Origin: Nitrosomonas sp.
Lineage (GTDB): Bacteria; Pseudomonadota; Gammaproteobacteria; Burkholderiales; Nitrosomonadaceae
Assembly (NCBI GenBank): GCA_021774195.1
Contig: JAJFJJ010000095.1
Coordinates: 1-64,000 of the forward strand
DNA: 64,000 nt
Reading direction: 5' to 3'
Part shown: piece by piece, positions 62,066-64,000 of the stretch
Numbering within the stretch: position 1 is the stretch's first letter
How the letters are laid out: each line of letters starts with the position of its first letter
The notes under the pieces: model-generated
The model's input: only the letters and a program-made list of their open reading frames with translations
What the model was told of the DNA's origin: nothing
The model's database searches: none
Position numbers and translations under genes: made by a program

Positions 62066-62244
62066 GGGCACCTCTAAAAATCCATATTTGCGAGCATCCG
62101 CAAAGCGAATTGCCTGCTTACCCCGTTTCGTCACAATACTGCGTTATTCACAAAAAATATTTCCTTACATATCAGCATATGCTGCATAAATATTTTTTGT
62201 TCTGGCCTTGTCTTGTTTAGAAATCCGAATTTTTAGAGGTACCC
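62066..62244. mobile_element. MITE family C, long variant, overlapping the end of thiE
   Basis: 179 bases, GGGCACCTCTAAAAATCCAT to a terminal TTTTTAGAGGTACCC, with about 37 extra bases (GCGAGCATCCGCAAAGCGAA and on) near its left end that are missing from other copies. Flanks are TTTA and TTAA, an imperfect 4-bp duplication. Its right end encodes the last eight residues and stop of ThiE. Confidence 0.9.
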
Positions 62245-62852
62245 TTAAAAAGTTTGGCAAAATATTCAGCTGTAGCTTGAATATCGTTTGCACAAAACAA
62301 GGCATTACTGACTGCAATAGCATCACAGCCATTTTCAATTAATACCTTTGCATTCCCTAGGTTAATGCCGCCTATACAAACAATAGGCAGTACAGTCTCC
62401 TGCCTCGCTTGACAAAGCAAGTCAATAGAAGCCTTAACCGTATCCGGTTTTGTGACTGATGTAAAAAAAGCACCGAACGCGACATAATCAGCGCCACTAG
62501 CTTGCGCTTGCAAGGCCAATTCCAAGCGGTTATAACACGAAACACCAATTATCTTGTCACGGCCAAATTGTTGGCGTGCTTGGGATAAAGGACTATCACC
62601 CTGTCCCAAATGAACACCATCAACGTCAAACTCAACTGCAATATCAAGATGATCATTAATGATCAACGGAATATCAAATTCACCACAAAGTTGACTCATG
62701 TGCCAAGCTTGTTCATTTAACAACACCCGATCGGCAAGCTTGTTGCGATATTGAACGATCCGCACCCCGCCTTCTATCGCCAATCTTGTCTTGCTAACAA
62801 GTTTTTTCGTATCAAGCAAATCCGGCGTAATTGCATATAACCCACTAATCAC
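62217..62852 (-). CDS. thiE: Thiamine-phosphate synthase with MITE-derived C-terminus
   Basis: 211 residues. GGVRIVQYRNKLADRVLLNE and IPLIINDHLDIAVEFDVDGV then HLGQGDSP, with ADYVAFGAFFTSVTKPDT near the phosphate site, are the ThiE blocks. It joins HMP-PP and HET-P to thiamine phosphate. The last eight residues (GTSKNSDF) and the stop come from the family C element. The catalytic core ends before that, so the enzyme is probably active. It follows thiD with a 41-base gap. Confidence 0.94.
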   Translation of the reverse strand: MISGLYAITPDLLDTKKLVSKTRLAIEGGVRIVQYRNKLADRVLLNEQAWHMSQLCGEFDIPLIINDHLDIAVEFDVDGVHLGQGDSPLSQARQQFGRDKIIGVSCYNRLELALQAQASGADYVAFGAFFTSVTKPDTVKASIDLLCQARQETVLPIVCIGGINLGNAKVLIENGCDAIAVSNALFCANDIQATAEYFAKLFKGTSKNSDF

Positions 62853-62893
62853 AGCACGCCTCGATCCGGACTCAACAACCCAATACTCCGTCT

Positions 62894-63718
62894 TTACTTA
62901 TTTGATTTTTTTGGCGCATATAAACGATCAGGGATATATTGCCCCATTCCAGGCCGGAAACCAGCCTTTAGTGTCTGCCAAGTATATTCCTGCGCTTTAT
63001 AAACACTCTCGTCTACCGAGAACCCTTTTGCCATTAATGCAGCAACGGCTGAAGACAAGGTACAACCAGAACCATGATAAGAATGCGCCAATCGTTCCCA
63101 CTCGTCTGAACGCAAAATACCTTTTTCAGAAAAAAGTGTATTCGTCACCTTGGCGGTATTCTCGTGTGTACCAGTAATTAAGACATTCTCGCAGCCCATA
63201 TATAACAATTTCTCGGCACACAAATTTAAATCTAATTTTTGCAAGCTCTCTTCTTCATTATCTTCATCATCCGACAGTTGCCTTGCCTCCAGACTATTCG
63301 GTGTCAACACGGTAACTTGAGGAAGCAACAATTCACGCAAAGCATCCATCATTTCATCGCTAGCAAGTTCATCACCGCGCCCGGACGCTAAAATGGGATC
63401 TAACACGAGTGGAATGGTTGGATAATCCGAAACGACCTCAGCAATAGCGGCAATAATTTCGACACTGCCCAACAAACCTATTTTAAACACCTGAACAGGC
63501 ATATCTTCTAAAACAGCCCTTGCTTGATCAACAACCCAATCCGGATCAAGTGGCAAAATATCCTCAACACCGACTGTATCTTGAATAGTAACAGCGGTCA
63601 TAACCGGCAGTGGATAACACCCAAGACTAGCAACAGTCAACGTGTCCGCCTGCATACCCGCCCCTCCACTGGGGTCATTTGCTGAGAAAGAAAGTACAAT
63701 TGGGGGTGGCTGTAACAT
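62894..63718 (-). CDS. thiD: Hydroxymethylpyrimidine (phosphate) kinase
   Basis: 274 residues. VLSFSANDPSGGAGMQADTL and PLVLDPILASGRGDELASDE are the family blocks, and HSYHGSGCTLSSAVAALMAK carries the anion hole and catalytic Cys region. It phosphorylates HMP and HMP-P for thiamine synthesis. It is divergent from rubredoxin with a 52-base gap. Confidence 0.95.
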   Translation of the reverse strand: MLQPPPIVLSFSANDPSGGAGMQADTLTVASLGCYPLPVMTAVTIQDTVGVEDILPLDPDWVVDQARAVLEDMPVQVFKIGLLGSVEIIAAIAEVVSDYPTIPLVLDPILASGRGDELASDEMMDALRELLLPQVTVLTPNSLEARQLSDDEDNEEESLQKLDLNLCAEKLLYMGCENVLITGTHENTAKVTNTLFSEKGILRSDEWERLAHSYHGSGCTLSSAVAALMAKGFSVDESVYKAQEYTWQTLKAGFRPGMGQYIPDRLYAPKKSNK

Positions 63719-63770
63719 GCATTAATACCGTAAAATAGCATTTTAACCTAAAAGGAAGTTGCTATCTATC

Positions 63771-63959
63771 ATGCCTACCGAAGAGAATCACGATTACAAT
63801 CGTTACATGTGTCTTATTTGCGGCTTTATTTATGACGAAGCCCAAGGATCCCCCGACGAAGGCATAGAACCTGGAACACGTTGGGAAGACGTACCCATCA
63901 ATTGGACTTGTCCAGAATGCGGTGCACGCAAAGAAGATTTTGAAATGGTGAAAATATAA
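63771..63959 (+). CDS. Rubredoxin
   Basis: 62 residues from the ATG at 63771, with an AAGGAAG site upstream. [20 protein letters not shown] and [17 protein letters not shown] hold the two C-x-x-C iron ligands. A small electron carrier. Its stop abuts the next ATG without a gap. Confidence 0.94.
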   Translation: MPTEENHDYNRYMCLICGFIYDEAQGSPDEGIEPGTRWEDVPINWTCPECGARKEDFEMVKI

Positions 63960-64000
63960 ATGCGTATCTTGCATACCATGTTAAGAGTGGGTGATCTTGA
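63960..64000 (+). CDS. gloA: Lactoylglutathione lyase (glyoxalase I), 5' end only
   Basis: The window ends after 13 codons, MRILHTMLRVGDL, the typical start of glyoxalase I, which turns the methylglyoxal-glutathione adduct into lactoylglutathione. The ATG follows the rubredoxin stop directly (TAAATG). The rest lies beyond the window. Confidence 0.85.
   Translation, partial: MRILHTMLRVGDL

Overview
The window looks like part of the chromosome of a betaproteobacterium close to Nitrosomonas. That placement is inferred from the style of the housekeeping proteins (cytosolic-type malate dehydrogenase, cytochrome c4, glutathione-dependent formaldehyde genes, a thiD/rubredoxin divergon). No rRNA, tRNA or ammonia-oxidation gene is present to prove it. 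The DNA is AT-rich and full of short non-autonomous repeats.

Layout. 0.4-3 kb: a degenerate GGDEF protein, malate dehydrogenase and a truncated prpB. 3-12 kb: two near-identical manC genes in direct orientation enclosing five toxin-antitoxin (TA) modules, several of them broken, then fcl and an orphan MNT nucleotidyltransferase. 12.3-27.8 kb: the core of an exopolysaccharide or capsule locus, almost all on the minus strand. It encodes an epimerase, two glycosyltransferases, three sulfotransferases, a Wzx flippase, a Wzy-like polymerase, a perosamine-synthase-like aminotransferase, a cupin and gmd, with one IS3-family element. 28-44.5 kb: an accessory island with at least seven MNT genes and their HEPN partners (intact, split or frameshifted), VapBC, BrnTA, ParE-type toxins, a Fic protein interrupted at a poly-A tract, a SNF2/SWIM helicase, an AAA/DUF4143 ATPase and IS remnants. 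45-53.3 kb: the rest of the polysaccharide machinery (WecA-like initiating transferase, Wzc, Wza, Wzb) and an AttH/CrtC-like protein. 53.8-64 kb: housekeeping genes (a second low-MW phosphatase, frmA/fghA, rdgB, rph, map, a SPOR-like protein, cytochrome c4, hemL, thiE, thiD, rubredoxin, start of gloA).

Function. ManC, Gmd, Fcl and the aminotransferase make GDP-mannose, GDP-4-keto-6-deoxymannose, GDP-fucose and probably GDP-perosamine. The WecA-like enzyme would start the lipid-linked repeat unit, glycosyltransferases extend it, Wzx/Wzy flip and polymerise it, and Wza/Wzb/Wzc export it. Three sulfotransferases suggest that the polymer is sulfated.

The most unusual signal is the repeat population, for which I see no matching transposase in the window. 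There are two related 234-243 bp families (A and B) with 3-bp TNA target duplications, a ~140 bp family (C) with 4-bp duplications, a 163 bp family (G), a 121 bp family (E) and a 45-nt hairpin (F). They are nested in one another, split toxin and HEPN genes, separate an antitoxin from its toxin, and supply new C-termini to several proteins. Several insertions can be reversed on paper base for base, so the order of events can be read directly.
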